The notes: generated from the letters alone by a model not told the origin. Numbered from the stretch's first letter, positions 1-11,221 are shown. The stretch: DNA of 64,000 nt from Aporrectodea caliginosa (GCA_020284085.1 JACEVL010000971.1:186001-250000), one strand, 5' to 3'. Program-made: numbers and translations.

Positions 1-85
1 ACCTTTGTTAATTTGGCTGCAGGGGTGTCGGCACGGTTTTGAGAGTGGGTCGAAGCCATTAGGGTAGGCCTAGGCTACACAAAAG

Positions 86-394
86 CAGGGCTGCCGATAG
101 AAATTCCGGGCCCCTAGGCAGAGCAGTCACGGGCCCCTAACTATCCTTAGACTTTATGAGAAATTTTTTAAAAACAAACTGAAATAATAATAGTGCGGGT
201 ACAACCCTACAAAATTATATTTATATATGCAACTATTGTAGTGTCCGTAATATTATATTTTAAAACGCATAAATCATAAACTTTGTATAACTGATTATAA
301 TATTTTTCATAAGTTGATTGCTGGGTCCAGCCCGGGCCCTAAAAGTCGCCAGGCCCCTGGGTTTTTGCCCCCTGCCCCCCTCTCGGCGGACCTT
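86..394. mobile_element. Non-autonomous hAT-type element
   Basis: The left end reads CAGGGCTGCCGATAG and the reverse complement of the right end reads AAGGTCCGCCGAGAG, an imperfect terminal inverted repeat. The flanks CACAAAAG (78-85) and CACAGAAG (395-402) match at 7 of 8 bases, as expected of an old hAT 8-bp target duplication. A related copy lies in the opposite orientation at 25238-25681. No coding capacity is visible. Confidence 0.6.
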
Positions 395-402
395 CACAGA
401 AG

Positions 403-1108
403 GATGCTTCCGTGTCATCTCATCATTTCTGTAAAAGTTCTCATCATGGACGTTCTCCTGAGGGTCTGTACTGATTTGTCAGAGTGACGGTCTGAATTGA
501 TGCATTGAGCACTGTAAAATGACGCTAAAGAAGTCTTCCTATTAAATTATCAGATTTTGGATTAAGTGAGGAAGATTGCGCTGTATGTTATCAAAGATTT
601 TGGCAATAGACTGACAATACGGTTTCAATTTTACTTTTTTACTTTTTAATATCTTTCAATAAGCTTACTTTTTGATGATCTATTCTGTCATTTTTACTCC
701 TGTTTACTTTTTTAAATGTTTTGTTACTCTTTTTATGGTGTAGGCCTATTCAATCAATTTTATTTATCTTTCTTTTTTGCTCTTTTTTACTCTTTAATAT
801 TTTTTATGCATTAAGTAAGTCAATTGCACTTCTTTTCTCTTGTAGTCGTTTGCACGTCTTGCCTTTTGTCGTCGTGTATGGAGTGAAATTTTACTTCTCA
901 CGGTCTTGGGTGGATCCGTTACCACTGCCATTTCCCTCCCATCAGACCCCCTAGGCTTTCAACCCTTTCGAAAATAATAGGCGCCAAAACTCTACATTAG
1001 GGTCAGTAGTCCGTGGTTGCCGTTCCTTTGGCTCCAAAATATTTCAGTTGGAGTAGAAAGGGCCTCCCGTGCCGACGCCTCTGCTTGCTTGACAGTCGTG
1101 AGCGGCCA
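403..1108. other. Gene-free interval
   Basis: AT-rich sequence with no supported gene. It contains T-rich runs near 620-810 and one TAGGCCTA octamer at 741. The short open frame on the plus strand here is low in complexity and lacks a recognisable domain. Confidence 0.5.
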
Positions 1109-1800
1109 CTCGTAGCCAGTGATATTTTCGTGAATAAGAAGTAGAATAAGAATAATAATTATTTGATTTTCGTTCAGCAGAAGTAGAAGTAGAATAAAAA
1201 TTATTTTAAGAACGAGAATAGAATAAGAAGTGAAATTAAGACCTTCAGAAGTGAATAAGAATAAGAAGCATAAATATTTTTAGAACGAAAATTAAGAGAC
1301 TTCTAATTTTTAGGTGCCATGTTTTATTACTGTGATGAAGTAGGTCCCTCACAGAACAGCAGAAGGACATTGTACCTGTATTCCTGGGTGTGGGTCATAT
1401 AGCTTTAAACTGGTTTAAACCGGTCTTAGGGCTTAGGGGCTAATAATATGCAAATGCTGGGTAAATGCAGCTATTGTGCAGGGCTGAGGGGTTGTCACCG
1501 GCCCTCTGAGGGGGCCAGCCATAGGCCAGCAGGCTGGCTGACCAGAGGAGTGAGGTAAGATGTGATTGGCCAGTGGGCAGAGCCAGAGGTCAGGCACATG
1601 TGACTCAGGAAAGGTAGGCCACGGACAAGGGAGAATCCTTCTTGCCGTGGCTGGCTGTGAAGGAGAGAGGTCGTCTCTGGTGTAGAGAAGAGCGTAGAAC
1701 TGCCGTCCGAGAGAGAAATCAAAGCAAGCGTCTCGCCAGAGCCTAGATCAAGGATGAAATATATACTAGGCTAGAAGATTTTCTGTAGTAATATCTAAGG

Positions 1801-2160
1801 CAGTGCTGTCCAACCCGCGGCCCGCGGACCGCATGCGGCCCGCCGGCAGATTCTAAGTGGCCCGCCGCAGCTCGCTAAACATTTGCAATTTCTGTTAAAA
1901 TGAAGTAAAAGACAGTCACTGGTCTACTTGCATAGCTATTCGTTCGTAACTTGGCTTAGGCTATCATTTGACAACGTGTAGGCCCTACACAAAATCCAGT
2001 TCCCAAGACGCATTCATTATGATAACTCCATAATTAATTATAATACAGTTAATAATTTTCAATAAATTTTAGTCGCTGCTTTGAGTTGACTGGTGCGGCC
2101 CTCGGCTTCAAAAATTACTTCTTTGGTGGCCCGCGGTGTCAAAAAGGTTGGACAGCACTG
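1801..2160. mobile_element. 360-bp hAT MITE nested in the larger element
   Basis: The termini are CAGTGCTGTCCAACC and its reverse complement GGTTGGACAGCACTG. The 8-bp target duplication ATCTAAGG is exact at 1793-1800 and 2161-2168. The ends are rich in GGCCCGCGG, a well-known feature of hAT MITEs. It has no open frame of note. It inserted after the 1117-3278 element. Confidence 0.88.
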
Positions 2161-2624
2161 ATCTAAGGTGATATTGGTATTTGGACGGCAGAGAGGGTCA
2201 AGTTCAAGGAAACGGTCCACTTTGTTTGACCGGAGGACAAATCGGCCTCAGAGTTGTTTGAAGTGGCAGGAAGGCCTCTTGTGCCCTTAGTGATATTCTT
2301 TGTGTGACCTTTATTTAGCTCTTACTAATTTAATACCTAGTGTTATCAAATGTTACCTAATGTTATCCCATTCCAGCCGGGGTGCTTCCCCTATTGATCC
2401 ACGGGATAGTTATGCATGGCAGGGACATGAACTCTCTGGTCGGCTTGAACCTGGGCTCATTAGCCACGAGTTCCCCCTTGATCGTGGGACGTGGATGCCA
2501 TCGGACTCTTGGCAACGAAACCCATGCCTGCACTCGACCCATGAGGGATTAGAACCCGTTTATCAGGCCATGAAATAGGGAATTCTTCACAGTACCGCCG
2601 TACAGAAATATGTTTAAAATGCAT

Positions 2625-2925
2625 GTTCCTTATTTGGATTTGACGTACAACTCTGCGCATACTGTGAATCTCGTAGCTAATCTCATGAACTCCAGCCTAC
2701 TTTCGCCACAGTTCTGCACTCCTGGCCAACTCAGCTTTAATGAGTACACTGACCGTACGCTGTTGGTTAAAAGATGAGACAGCGAGGGAGAGGACTGACT
2801 CCCAGCCCTCATATGCCGAGGCTAAGAAAATGAAGTCGCTAACACTTCATACACATGGCTGCTTAAGGGACTGCTCTTCATTCCCTTCTTCTTTTCTTCT
2901 TCATAATATTCTCTGTGCATGAGGG
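2625..2925 (+). mobile_element. SINE of family C (tRNA-derived body)
   Basis: The body shares the track AATGAGTACACTGACCGTAC, the segment GGGAGAGGACTG and the tail ACTGCTCTTC with the copy at 15694-15985. The tRNA head is degraded. It lies inside the 1117-3278 transposon. Confidence 0.6.
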
Positions 2926-2999
2926 AAATGGTTTAAAGGTTTTGTTCGTATCTCTAATCTTGATAAGTGCACGAATAAATAAAATTATATGTTAACCTG

Positions 3000-3270
3000 A
3001 ACTTGAAGTAAAATTGTTTTAGAACAAGAAGTGGAAGTAAAATTATTTGAGAACTAGAAGTAGAAGTAGAAGTAAAATCGCTTCAACAGAAGTGAATAAG
3101 AAGTAGAAGTAAAATTAATTGAGAACTAGAAGTAGAAGTAAAATCGCTTCAACAGAAGTGAATAAGAAGTAGAAGTAAAATTAATTGAGAACTAGAAGTA
3201 GAAGTAGAAGTAAAATCGCTTCAGCAGAAGTGAATAAGAACTAAAAGTAAAATTAATCAAAGAACTAAAA
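3000..3270. repeat. Subterminal tandem repeat of the hAT-type element
   Basis: Alternating units of GAAGTAGAAGTAAAAT and CGCTTCAACAGAAGTGAATAA recur about four times. They sit just inside the right terminus of the 1117-3278 element and resemble its left subterminal region. Confidence 0.75.
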
Positions 3271-3589
3271 TATCACTGCTCGTAGCCTAGATTCCAGCCA
3301 TCACTTTGCTATATTCGATTTTTGGTGCTTTGGTTATGCACTCGCTTACTTACTTACGTTTGTTGTTATACAATTATTGTTCATTGTGATATTAACGTTG
3401 CTTTCTTTCGTATAGATCAGCAAGTTTCCGTCTTTGAAATTAATGTTAATTATATGAGCCATTAATTTATATTAGGCCTATTTCGAGGTTGCCAAGCATA
3501 GGCCTGCTACATACATCTAGTTATTTTAGGCTCTGATACACTGTGTAGGCCTATGAGACGTGTTGTGTGCTGTATACAGACCAATAATG

Positions 3590-3885
3590 CACTTAATTTA
3601 TGAGACAACAGTGTCTAGTTTGTTTGGAAATGTTCTATGGTTTTGTCAGTACAGATGGCAGACAAATAGTGTACGTTATTCACGAGACAATAGTGTCTAG
3701 TTTGTTTGGATATGTTCCACGGTTTTGTCAGTACTGATAGCAGACAAGTAATGTGCGTAATTTACGAGAAAATAGTGTCTAGTTTACTTGGGAATGTGCA
3801 CTTTTTTATCATTACAGCTAACAGATAATAAACCTGCTTAATTTATGAAATGGTGTGTATTTATTTGGAAATGTGCCACACTGTC
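3590..3885. repeat. Degenerate tandem repeat, period about 82 bp
   Basis: The motif GTGTCTAGTTTGTTTGGA recurs at 3611 and 3693, a third copy with one or two changes starts at 3775, and a weaker fourth is near 3852. The intervening blocks (GTTTTGTCAGTAC, GCAGACAA) are also shared. Confidence 0.75.
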
Positions 3886-4329
3886 TAAACTTCACGATGA
3901 GTTATGTGATTGATACCGATATTATATCGTACACTAGTATTATTATTATGATTGATTCGGAGATGTGACGCACGTTTTTTCTAGAAATAAAAAACACGAG
4001 TAATGTTTTCAATTTATGCGACGTCATTGTATAAGTTTTCAGAAACTTGTGAATGTGAACTCATAGAGGCGACGTTAGAGTAAGGCTTTATTAGAATGCA
4101 AACGGTCCATGCCTTTTAGAATAGCAGATGTCTTTGTCCCGATGTTTCTGTAAAAAGCCTAAATAGTGTAAATAGGCCTAAATACGAGGCGAGTTTTATT
4201 AGGTATCGAGTTTGATGGAAGTGAAAAGTCAGTAAGTTTGTGTCTAGTAGGCTTAAGTTTGGAAGATATGGGTAACCCGATACACGCGTACATCCACTTT
4301 AGCCAAGCCTATTATAGTATACTCAGTCT
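3886..4329. other. Gene-free interval
   Basis: AT-rich sequence with no supported open frame; one TAGGCCTA octamer near 4173. Confidence 0.4.
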
Positions 4330-4505
4330 TTGTCCCCTCGGTCTGTAACGGGCTCCCCTTGGCGCTACTTTTGGTACCCAGGGTTCGTTCTGATACTTTC
4401 TATCCTAACCTCAAAACTCTTTTTTTGGCCGTGCTGGCGTCGGGAGCACTTCCGCGTAGTAGTCTTGAAGAGGTGCTATATAAATCTCTGTAATGAATGA
4501 AATTT
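4330..4505 (+). mobile_element. 3' tail of a LINE or SINE (family D)
   Basis: It ends in GAAGAGGTGCTATATAAAT followed by AATGAATGAA. The same ending with an (AATG)n tail occurs at 27190-27345, and in reverse at 10195, 23310 and 47876. The preceding GGGAGCACTTC segment matches the 27.2-kb copy. A retrotransposon 3' end is the simplest reading. Confidence 0.55.
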
Positions 4506-4746
4506 AGAAGTTTAGACTGCAATGCCAAGCAATCCCCAGCTTTTTTCAAATAGTTCTCATTAAGTCTAAGTATGAGCTTGGCATTATTTAAGAATATTCT
4601 CTAGTAACATTTCATATTATTAGTAGGATGTGAAAATGGAAGAAGGGTAGAAATTGGAAAACTCACTTTTTAGACAAAAGTTACACCCCAAAGTGGTTGG
4701 GTTTCTATAAATAACTTGAGCTCTAAATAGGGATTGTGTGAAACCG

Positions 4747-4858
4747 ATAAGACATAGCATAACATTACATAGCACAGCATAACATAACATAATACCATAG
4801 AATAACAACATAATAACACAAAATAGCATGACATAACATAACATAGCATAGCATGGCA
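4747..4858. repeat. Degenerate ACATAGCATA repeat
   Basis: Short units of ACATAGCATA/ACATAACATA recur about ten times. A longer tract of similar composition lies at 42461-42860. Confidence 0.7.
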
Positions 4859-4864
4859 GAGGTT

Positions 4865-5378
4865 TTAAGTGGTTCAGAAGATTTCCATTATGTGTTAGTG
4901 TCGCGTCCTGCCCTCCTGGTGAGGTGCAGTAGCGCTGCTGTTGAGGGACATCCGGTCTTGAGCTGACAAGATTCGAATCTGACACAGACCTGGGTTTAAC
5001 CACTACATTTCTTGTCTTAGATATGGCGGGTAATGTGTAGGACTTTGGCGCTTTAGACATTAGTCTGGCACTTCTACGGGGCAGAGCAGCATCATCCAGT
5101 TTGGCGGGCGCGCCAACTACCAGATCTGAGCGGGAACCAGGTACCAGGCCGTGAATATCGTCCGCGCCTTCTTCTGAAGGCTTTGCCAAGGGAAACAACC
5201 CTGCTGGATTCGAACCCTCAACAGCAAGTATTTCATTAGCATTTAACTGCCGCTCAGACTGTAGGTAGTCGACTACTAGATTTAATTTGCTTGCCTGATC
5301 TGTTTGGCGCTCTATCATTTGCTGGAAAAGAGAGCAAAGCTCGGTAACTTTCCGTTCTAGGTCAATGGAATCAGACAT
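4865..5378 (-). pseudogene. Possible retrotransposon gag-like frame
   Basis: An open frame runs on the minus strand from the ATG at 5378. The first 55 or so residues are predicted coiled coil (LERKVTELCSLFQQMIERQ, then a heptad-like stretch to VVDYLQSERQ). A Pro/Ser/Arg-rich segment with PRRSARLMSKAPKSY follows. The last 70 or so codons run through the ACATAGCATA repeat and are unlikely to be original. I do not recognise a family. The coiled-coil start, the basic segment and the LTR-like sequence upstream would fit the beginning of a gag gene, but a decayed host gene is possible. No reverse transcriptase or integrase follows. Confidence 0.3.
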
Positions 5379-6006
5379 TGATAATTTCTTTTATATGCTT
5401 TTATAAGATTCAAATTAAATGGTTAATTACATACGAAAATCTGTTCTCATATCAGTCACAGGCACTCGGTCCTTCAAACAAAGGTTAAGAGTTCGAAACC
5501 TAAGTACAGATAATCAACGATGAGTCTTTAGTTAACGACGGATACTAAAATAGCAATCGCATGACTCATCACACGATAAAACACACAGTTTCGATTATAC
5601 AATCACGTAGCACTAACCCTGCATAAAACACACGACGCACACAGCAGTCGAACACAAGCGAGGATCGAACCCAGGTCCTTCTTCCGTCGGAGCACACAGC
5701 TTCACCAGCAGTCGAGCAACCACGGCAATCGACACGACGACTCACACAGAGCGAACGACGAAGAATCAAGAAGAACGAAGAAGAACAACAACAACCCCGC
5801 GCATGGCATGCGTCGGGTTTATATAGCCAACAATTAAGCGGGAGCATTAAGCGCCAATATTAACGAATCACAGCTCAGCGCGCGACTGCAAGGTCCAATT
5901 ACAGCGCTGCAAACGGGTGATGATCACGGATCAAATAATGAGCGAGGAATCAACTAGAGTGCAGGCGAAAGCACGCCTAGCGAACCGCAAGGGATGGTTC
6001 GCAACA
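5379..6006 (-). promoter_or_regulatory. Possible LTR and leader of a minus-strand retroelement
   Basis: Read on the minus strand, the block begins TGTTGCGAACC. It holds a hairpin GCGAACC...GGTTCGC (5980-6002) and a TATA-like CTATATAAAC near 5817-5826, and it precedes the gag-like frame. The other boundary and a primer-binding site could not be found and no second LTR is seen, so the assignment is tentative. Confidence 0.3.
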
Positions 6007-6311
6007 TTAGAACCACTGCAAGATAACTCGTAATGCTGAAAAACCATCAATCCCAGTATCTTCTTAAAAGCTGTGGAAATCAATGTCCACTGAGATAGTA
6101 ATTAGTCATGCATCTGACTATGCTATCACATTTCAACTAAGCTATCAGTTACATATTCTGTCGGGTCGTTTTAAGACAGAGTCAACATAATGTGATGTAC
6201 ATTACATAATGTGGTGCATACGTTAAGAAGCCTGTAAAGGCGTCACTGTGATTCCCAGTTCGCTTACTAATCGAGGCTTATTTCAGACACTTAATTCTCG
6301 GGCTAGTAGGC

Positions 6312-7163
6312 CAGAGGTTCTTAACCGGTGTGTCGCGACACACTAGTGTGTCGCGGATCGACCGGCAGTGTGTCGCGTAAACATGGTGTGTCGTTGGTGT
6401 GTCGCGAAGAATTGGTGTGTCGCGAATTCTCATATCCGTCATTCTTGCATTACACTGACTTACTTACTTTAGCAGTTTAGCGAACGTAGGCTGAAAGAAT
6501 TCGTAACACTAGGCCTATTTATCTAGTCTCTTTTATCGCAATCTGGGGCGGCAATGTGATTCCAGAATGAAGGATATGTACAAGCAGCCCTCAAGAACTC
6601 GGTTCTGGACAAAGACGTACAAAGAAGATCATTACAAAACATTTGCGAACAAAGCTATCAAAGAGTTGGTTTCATTTCATGATTCCTACTTATCTGAGCA
6701 AGGGTTTTCTCAGATGATCAGCACAAAGAACAATAAACTGAACAAACTGGTTGGAAGTGCCTTCTCAGCCTGCATGCCTACGTATTGCACTTACAAAAAC
6801 TGTGGATCCTCGCTTTATATGATCCAAAGAAAAACCCAGAAGCAAAAATCCCATGAACTATTAGACCTACTTAAGTTAACGTAGATCCGTAGAAACGACG
6901 TAGAATCGTAGAATTGGATCAGTAGAAATTCGAATTTTAAAATAATTAGAAGGTTAGAAACTAGAAAGCATTCAATGTCAATATTTTTATTAATTTTCAT
7001 TCATTAAACATGTTAACAATTTAATATTTTAAGTAAATAGACTAGTTTTCTTTAATTTAATTTTAACGATATTCACATAATTATATGACGATTGCTTGGT
7101 GTGTCGCCAAATTTGGTTGCCAGTTTTGGTGTGTCGTGTGCAAAAAAAGGTTAAGAACCTCTG
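6312..7163. mobile_element. 852-bp hAT element with transposase remnant
   Basis: The ends CAGAGGTTCTTAACC and GGTTAAGAACCTCTG form a perfect 15-bp inverted repeat of the classic hAT type. The 8-bp target duplication TAGTAGGC is exact at 6304-6311 and 7164-7171. Subterminal GGTGTGTCGC motifs occur five times at the left end and twice at the right. Internally it retains the end of a transposase gene (6567-6884). Confidence 0.92.
6567..6884 (+). pseudogene. hAT transposase C-terminal remnant
   Basis: The translation contains a stretch resembling the dimerisation region of ZBED5/Charlie-type hAT transposases (KELVSFHDSYLSEQGFSQM, corresponding to the usual 'YLCEAGFS' motif). About 105 codons are open. 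The zinc finger and most of the catalytic domain are missing, so it is a deletion derivative and inactive. It lies inside the 6312-7163 element. Confidence 0.7.
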
Positions 7164-7171
7164 TAGTAGGC

Positions 7172-7795
7172 GACGGTCCGTACACGGGCCCTTAAATGGC
7201 GTGGCACCCATCCAAACGGGCAGCGGTGGTGAAGGATCTTTCCCGATAAATCCATTGAAAAATAAACAGGGTTGACGTCATAATTATACGGTACTATATA
7301 AAAACGTGTATTTTTACATTTACGATCTTTACAGTACGTATATCAGTACAGTACATTTGTGATAAGCAGCACATGTAGTGTATTTTTGATTAAAAGCGTT
7401 TTAGGTGAAATTTTCTTTTCTTAGAAGAAAATATGTTGTAGGAATGTGTTCATTTAGTTGTTTGTATTTAATTCAACAATAATCTTTGAACAGTCTTCAT
7501 TCGAGCTGTTTGTTGTAGTCTAGAGAATTTAATCTCAGTTTATTTTAGCTCGACCGACATTCTCTAGTCTACTGTAACTGCTTTCAAGTTTTATGTCTTT
7601 CTAAAGGATTATCCCACCATCCTGCGTCCGATGTTACAACAGCTGTCAACAATGCTTCAAAAGCAAATTTAAGAATCAATAATTATTCTTCATTAAATAT
7701 TAGCTTAAGTAGAACGTTTCAAGCAGCAGTGGAACCTATAGGCCTACTCGGAGAAGCAATTGTAATCAGTCACAATTGTAATTAGTAACAATAGG
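7172..7795. other. Gene-free interval
   Basis: AT-rich single-copy-looking sequence. No gene, RNA or repeat is recognised apart from one TAGGCCTA near 7738. Confidence 0.45.
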
Positions 7796-7900
7796 TTGTC
7801 TATCAGTTGTAATTAGTAAATACTTTCGCGCCGGTGTCTACTAAATACACAAGGCACCAACCGATTGCGCACCAAAACCAAGAAGATCAGTCATTAGGAT
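7796..7900 (+). repeat. Dispersed repeat family F
   Basis: The core TTTCGCGCCGGTGTCTA, followed by CACAAGGCA and GCGCACCAAAA, recurs in the same orientation at 38668-38765 and 54786-54870. Here it sits just before the 19-bp satellite. Confidence 0.7.
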
Positions 7901-7920
7901 CGAGAGGCAGCTGATGCTTA

Positions 7921-8410
7921 CGCTCGCGAACAAGCTCAACGCTCGCGAATAAGCTCAACGCTCGTGAATAAGCTCAACGCTCGTGAATAAGCTCAACGCT
8001 CGTGAATAAGCTCAACGCTCGTGAATAAGCTCAACGCTCGTGAATAAGCTCAACGCTCGTGAATAAGCTCAACGCTCGTGAATAAGCTCAACGCTCGTGA
8101 ATAAGCTCAACGCTCGTGAATAAGCTCAACGCTCGTGAATAAGCTCAACGCTCGTGAATAAGCTCAACGCTCGTGAATAAGCTCAACGCTCGTGAATAAG
8201 CTCAACGCTCGTGAATAAGCTCAACGCTCGTGAATAAGCTCAACGCTCGTGAATAAGCTCAACGCTCGTGAATAAGCTCAACGCTCGTGAATAAGCTCAA
8301 CGCTCGTGAATAAGCTCAACGCTCGTGAATAAGCTCAACGCTCGTGAATAAGCTCAACGCTCGTGAATAAGCTCAACGCTCGTGAATAAGCTCAACGCTC
8401 GTGAATAAGC
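7921..8410. repeat. Highly uniform 19-bp satellite
   Basis: About 26 tandem copies of CGCTCGTGAATAAGCTCAA. The first two units differ (CGCGAACAAG, CGCGAATAAG) and the rest look identical. The flanking continuation 'GTGAATAAGCTGGTGCCCTG' is found with only one or two units at 10619-10665 and 47134-47155. The array therefore looks like a local expansion of a module in a dispersed repeat. There are no spacers, so it is not CRISPR-like. Confidence 0.95.
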
Positions 8411-8499
8411 TGGTGCCCTGCGCCTAGCTTTAGAGTAGCGCTTGAGAAATTTCGAGATTACGATTACGATGAATAAGCAAGTAGGTTAAGTATAATTAT

Positions 8500-8705
8500 A
8501 ACTTGGTTTTTGGTTGGTGCATAGAGTTTGGGTTGGCACATCGAGTTCGCGGTCTTGGGTTTGGTTGGTACATCGTGCTAGTCTTGGTTTTGGTTGGTAG
8601 GCCTATATCGTGTTTGGGTCTGGTTTTTTGTTGGTGCATCTAGTTTGGGTTTGGTTTTGGTTGGTATATCGAGTTTGGTCTTGGGCTCGGTTCTCGTTTG
8701 TTGCC
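8500..8705. repeat. Degenerate repeat of GGTTTTGGTTGGT units
   Basis: Units of roughly 35-45 bp built from TTTGGTTGGT, then ACATCGAGTTTGGG, recur about five times with many changes. One unit contains a TAGGCCTA. Confidence 0.6.
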
Positions 8706-8994
8706 CCATCTTGGTACGGCTGGTTTTTGCATTCGATTGGCACTAGGCCTATATTTCTATGTAGAATTTGAGTTGTGGTTGTCGAAACTCGGTTGTCACA
8801 AAAAGAAAATGCGCTCTCCTAAATACCCCTTCCACATTAATTTTAGCACATGGTTTTTCCACCACCTCTACATAATTGTGATAGATTCTTTTAAACAGTA
8901 GGCCTACTGAGGCTACTGTCCTATGAACCTGCGAGAACGGAACGTTGTTTTACCAATAATTGACAAATATTCGCACGTATTTTTCTGTCATTTT

Positions 8995-8995
<1 letters not shown>

Positions 8996-9041
<46 letters not shown>

Positions 9042-9043
9042 CA
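8996..9043. repeat. (TA)n microsatellite
   Basis: An uninterrupted AT dinucleotide run. Confidence 0.95.
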
Positions 9044-9781
9044 ATTGATTAAGATTTTTAATTATTGGAAAACAACAAGTTTAAACCCAGTCTGGTGAGG
9101 CGGCTCGGCTAGTCAGCTGGGCTCCCAAAGCGATGGTGTAGGCCTACTAATAGGAAGCCGTCTGTGGACTCGTGGTCTTGCTCAAGTAAGAGATAGGCCT
9201 ATAATGCCGCCTATTACTAAATTTTTACCGATAACTTATATAACTAATATTCATTGTTGTTTAACGACATGAAGTATAATACATGTGAAACAGTCTATAA
9301 TAGGATGAAGCATTAAACAATATTCCAGTTACTGTAATGGCCTCGCACAAAAAACATTCAAAGAAGACGTGCAGGATTCTGATGTTTAAGCGAAACTGTC
9401 GAATATATGACATCGGGTGAACCATTTTTAAAGGTGTGTAAACAAATGAAAATTTTATTTATATGTAAGGACGACGTAAACGGCTCTGGCATCCGTAAGA
9501 TGTCGTTAAAACTGAAACCAACTAATTATTATCAATAATATTATTTGGAAAGTTAAAAAAGACATCTTATCTGAAAGTTGCCGTTGACGTCTTTAAAGAT
9601 AACTATTGTATATCGGTTCATTTCCTAAGAATTTTTTCATCTTTAAACTAAACATTTATAACTCTTTAGGTAGGGTAAATCTCTTTTTCCTTATTCATCA
9701 TCTTCATTTCTTTATTCATCATCTGTAAGCTAGATGTGGTTTGTTATCTGGCATGTTTTGATCAACAACAAAATAAACGAA

Positions 9782-9812
<31 letters not shown>

Positions 9813-10087
9813 GTCGTCGTCATCATCATCATCATCATCATAATCGATTTCTTTTTCTTCTGTCAACAACTGATAGTGTTACAAGCCGCTTATAATGAAC
9901 ACCTTTAAATTGCTTTACGCCGAAGCTTTATTAAAGAGATTTTCGGTGCATTGGTACTCTAGCCTATGGACAAGGCAAAATCGATGTCAACGGCCGTACA
10001 GGCTGCCACAAAAATGAGGTTGAACAATGAACAGTGGAAAGTAGTACTGATGTAACGATCTGCTCACACACCATTAACTGTATGACT
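9044..10087. other. Gene-free interval with small repeats
   Basis: No gene is supported. Two short matches (near 9470 and 9979) to a dispersed motif, roughly GACATCAACGGCCTTGGCAT, also found near 13808, 14350 and 14757. An imperfect (ATC)n tract lies at 9783-9842. Confidence 0.5.
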
Positions 10088-10145
10088 GCTCGTACTCTGG
10101 CAGTGCCAGTCCCAAGGCTGAAGAAAGGAGGAGGGCGACGCTAGT
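10088..10145 (+). repeat. Dispersed repeat family G
   Basis: It contains AGTGCCAGTCCCAAG followed by GAAAGGAGGAGGGCGACGCT. Further copies are at 10573, 13377 and 14985. Similar GGAGGAGGG tracts occur at ends of RTE-type LINEs, but that link is only suggestive. Confidence 0.65.
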
Positions 10146-10194
10146 CATCTATGCTACGATACCGTCTCATTTCTTGGTAGGATAAAATAGTCTA

Positions 10195-10300
10195 CGTGGG
10201 CATTCATTCATTAATTCATTCATTCGGGAATTTATATAGCGCCCCTTCAAGGAAACTACTCAGAGGCGCTCCCGACTCCAACGCGCCCAAAAAGAACAGT
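10195..10300 (-). mobile_element. Family D retroposon tail, reverse orientation
   Basis: (ATTC)n followed by GGAATTTATATAGCGCCCC, TTCAAGGAAACTACTCAGAGGCGCTCCC. It is the reverse complement of the 3' end seen at 4430-4505 and 27240-27345. Confidence 0.7.
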
Positions 10301-10572
10301 TTTGAGTTGTGCCATGATTGTGGGCCTATGCAGGCTTAATGTTATTAAACAGTTATTTGTATGCTTAAAGGTTTTGTATACCAAAATGCGGTATGCAATT
10401 CAAGCAATTGGTTTTAATCAAGAATATTCTTCTTCTTCTACTACTGTATAAGCTTACTTAAACAGCAACAAACCAACTAATAACACAGATAATATAATTG
10501 TTGGCCGATGATAGCCTACATATTCGGAAGTTCGGTCATAACTACTCAACACTCCACCACAACCCAACATGA

Positions 10573-10735
10573 GGTAGTGCCAATCCCAGTCCTGGAGAAA
10601 GGAGGAGGGCGACGCTCATCAGCGCTCGTTAACAAGCTCAGCGCTCGTGAATAAACTGGTGCTCTGCGTCTGGCTTTAAAGTAGCGCTTTTGAAATATGG
10701 AGTTTACGATTATGATGAATAAGACATAAACGTAG
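10573..10735 (+). repeat. Family G repeat with two 19-bp units
   Basis: The sequence GGAGGAGGGCGACGC is followed by two diverged copies of the 19-bp unit and then CTGGTGCTCTGCGTCTGGCTTT, which also follows the large array at 8410. This looks like the unexpanded version of the 7921-8410 satellite. Confidence 0.75.
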
Positions 10736-10927
10736 GACAAATCATTGAATGACTGCATGCCAGACTACATCTCAGACTTCTGCATTCGGGTAGCAGACAA
10801 CCGGAACAGAAGTCGGCTACGATCCTCATGAAAAAAATCTGCTACAGGTCCCGCGGTCTTCTACGAGATTTGGCGACTGTTATAATAATAAGACGATTTC
10901 TATAGCGCCGTAGCGCAGTTCCTTCTC

Positions 10928-11114
10928 TGTCGCAGAACCACTGCATGGAACAGTCTTCCAGACCACGTACAGAACGCGCCATCTCTGGAGACGTTTAAAT
11001 CAAAGCTCAAGACCGATCTGTTTAAACAATCATAATTATGACTGTGATTGATTGTTGAACTCATGTACAGCGCCCTTTCCTGCGGCCTCGGCTGTGCTAC
11101 GGCGCTATAAAAAT

Positions 11115-11185
<71 letters not shown>

Positions 11186-11221
11186 TATTACTATTACTAT
11201 TACTATTACTATTACTATTAC

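Larger units (their letters stand above)
1117..3278. mobile_element. 2.2-kb hAT-type element with nested insertions
   Basis: The left end CAGTGATATTTT is mirrored at the right by AAAATATCACTG, a perfect 12-bp inverted repeat. The flanks are exact 8-bp direct repeats, CTCGTAGC at 1109-1116 and 3279-3286. Both subterminal regions are rich in GAAGTAGAAGTAAAAT-like repeats (about 1130-1300 and 3000-3270), typical of transposase-binding regions in hAT elements. A second hAT MITE (1801-2160) and a SINE (2625-2925) have inserted inside. No transposase frame is recognised, so the element is non-autonomous. Confidence 0.8.

Noticed and set aside
5569..5847. A 92-codon minus-strand frame
   Set aside because: It lies in the LTR-like block, covers the TATA-like site and has no recognisable domain.
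7921..8410. CRISPR-like array
   Set aside because: The 19-bp units are contiguous with no spacers, and the context is animal DNA.
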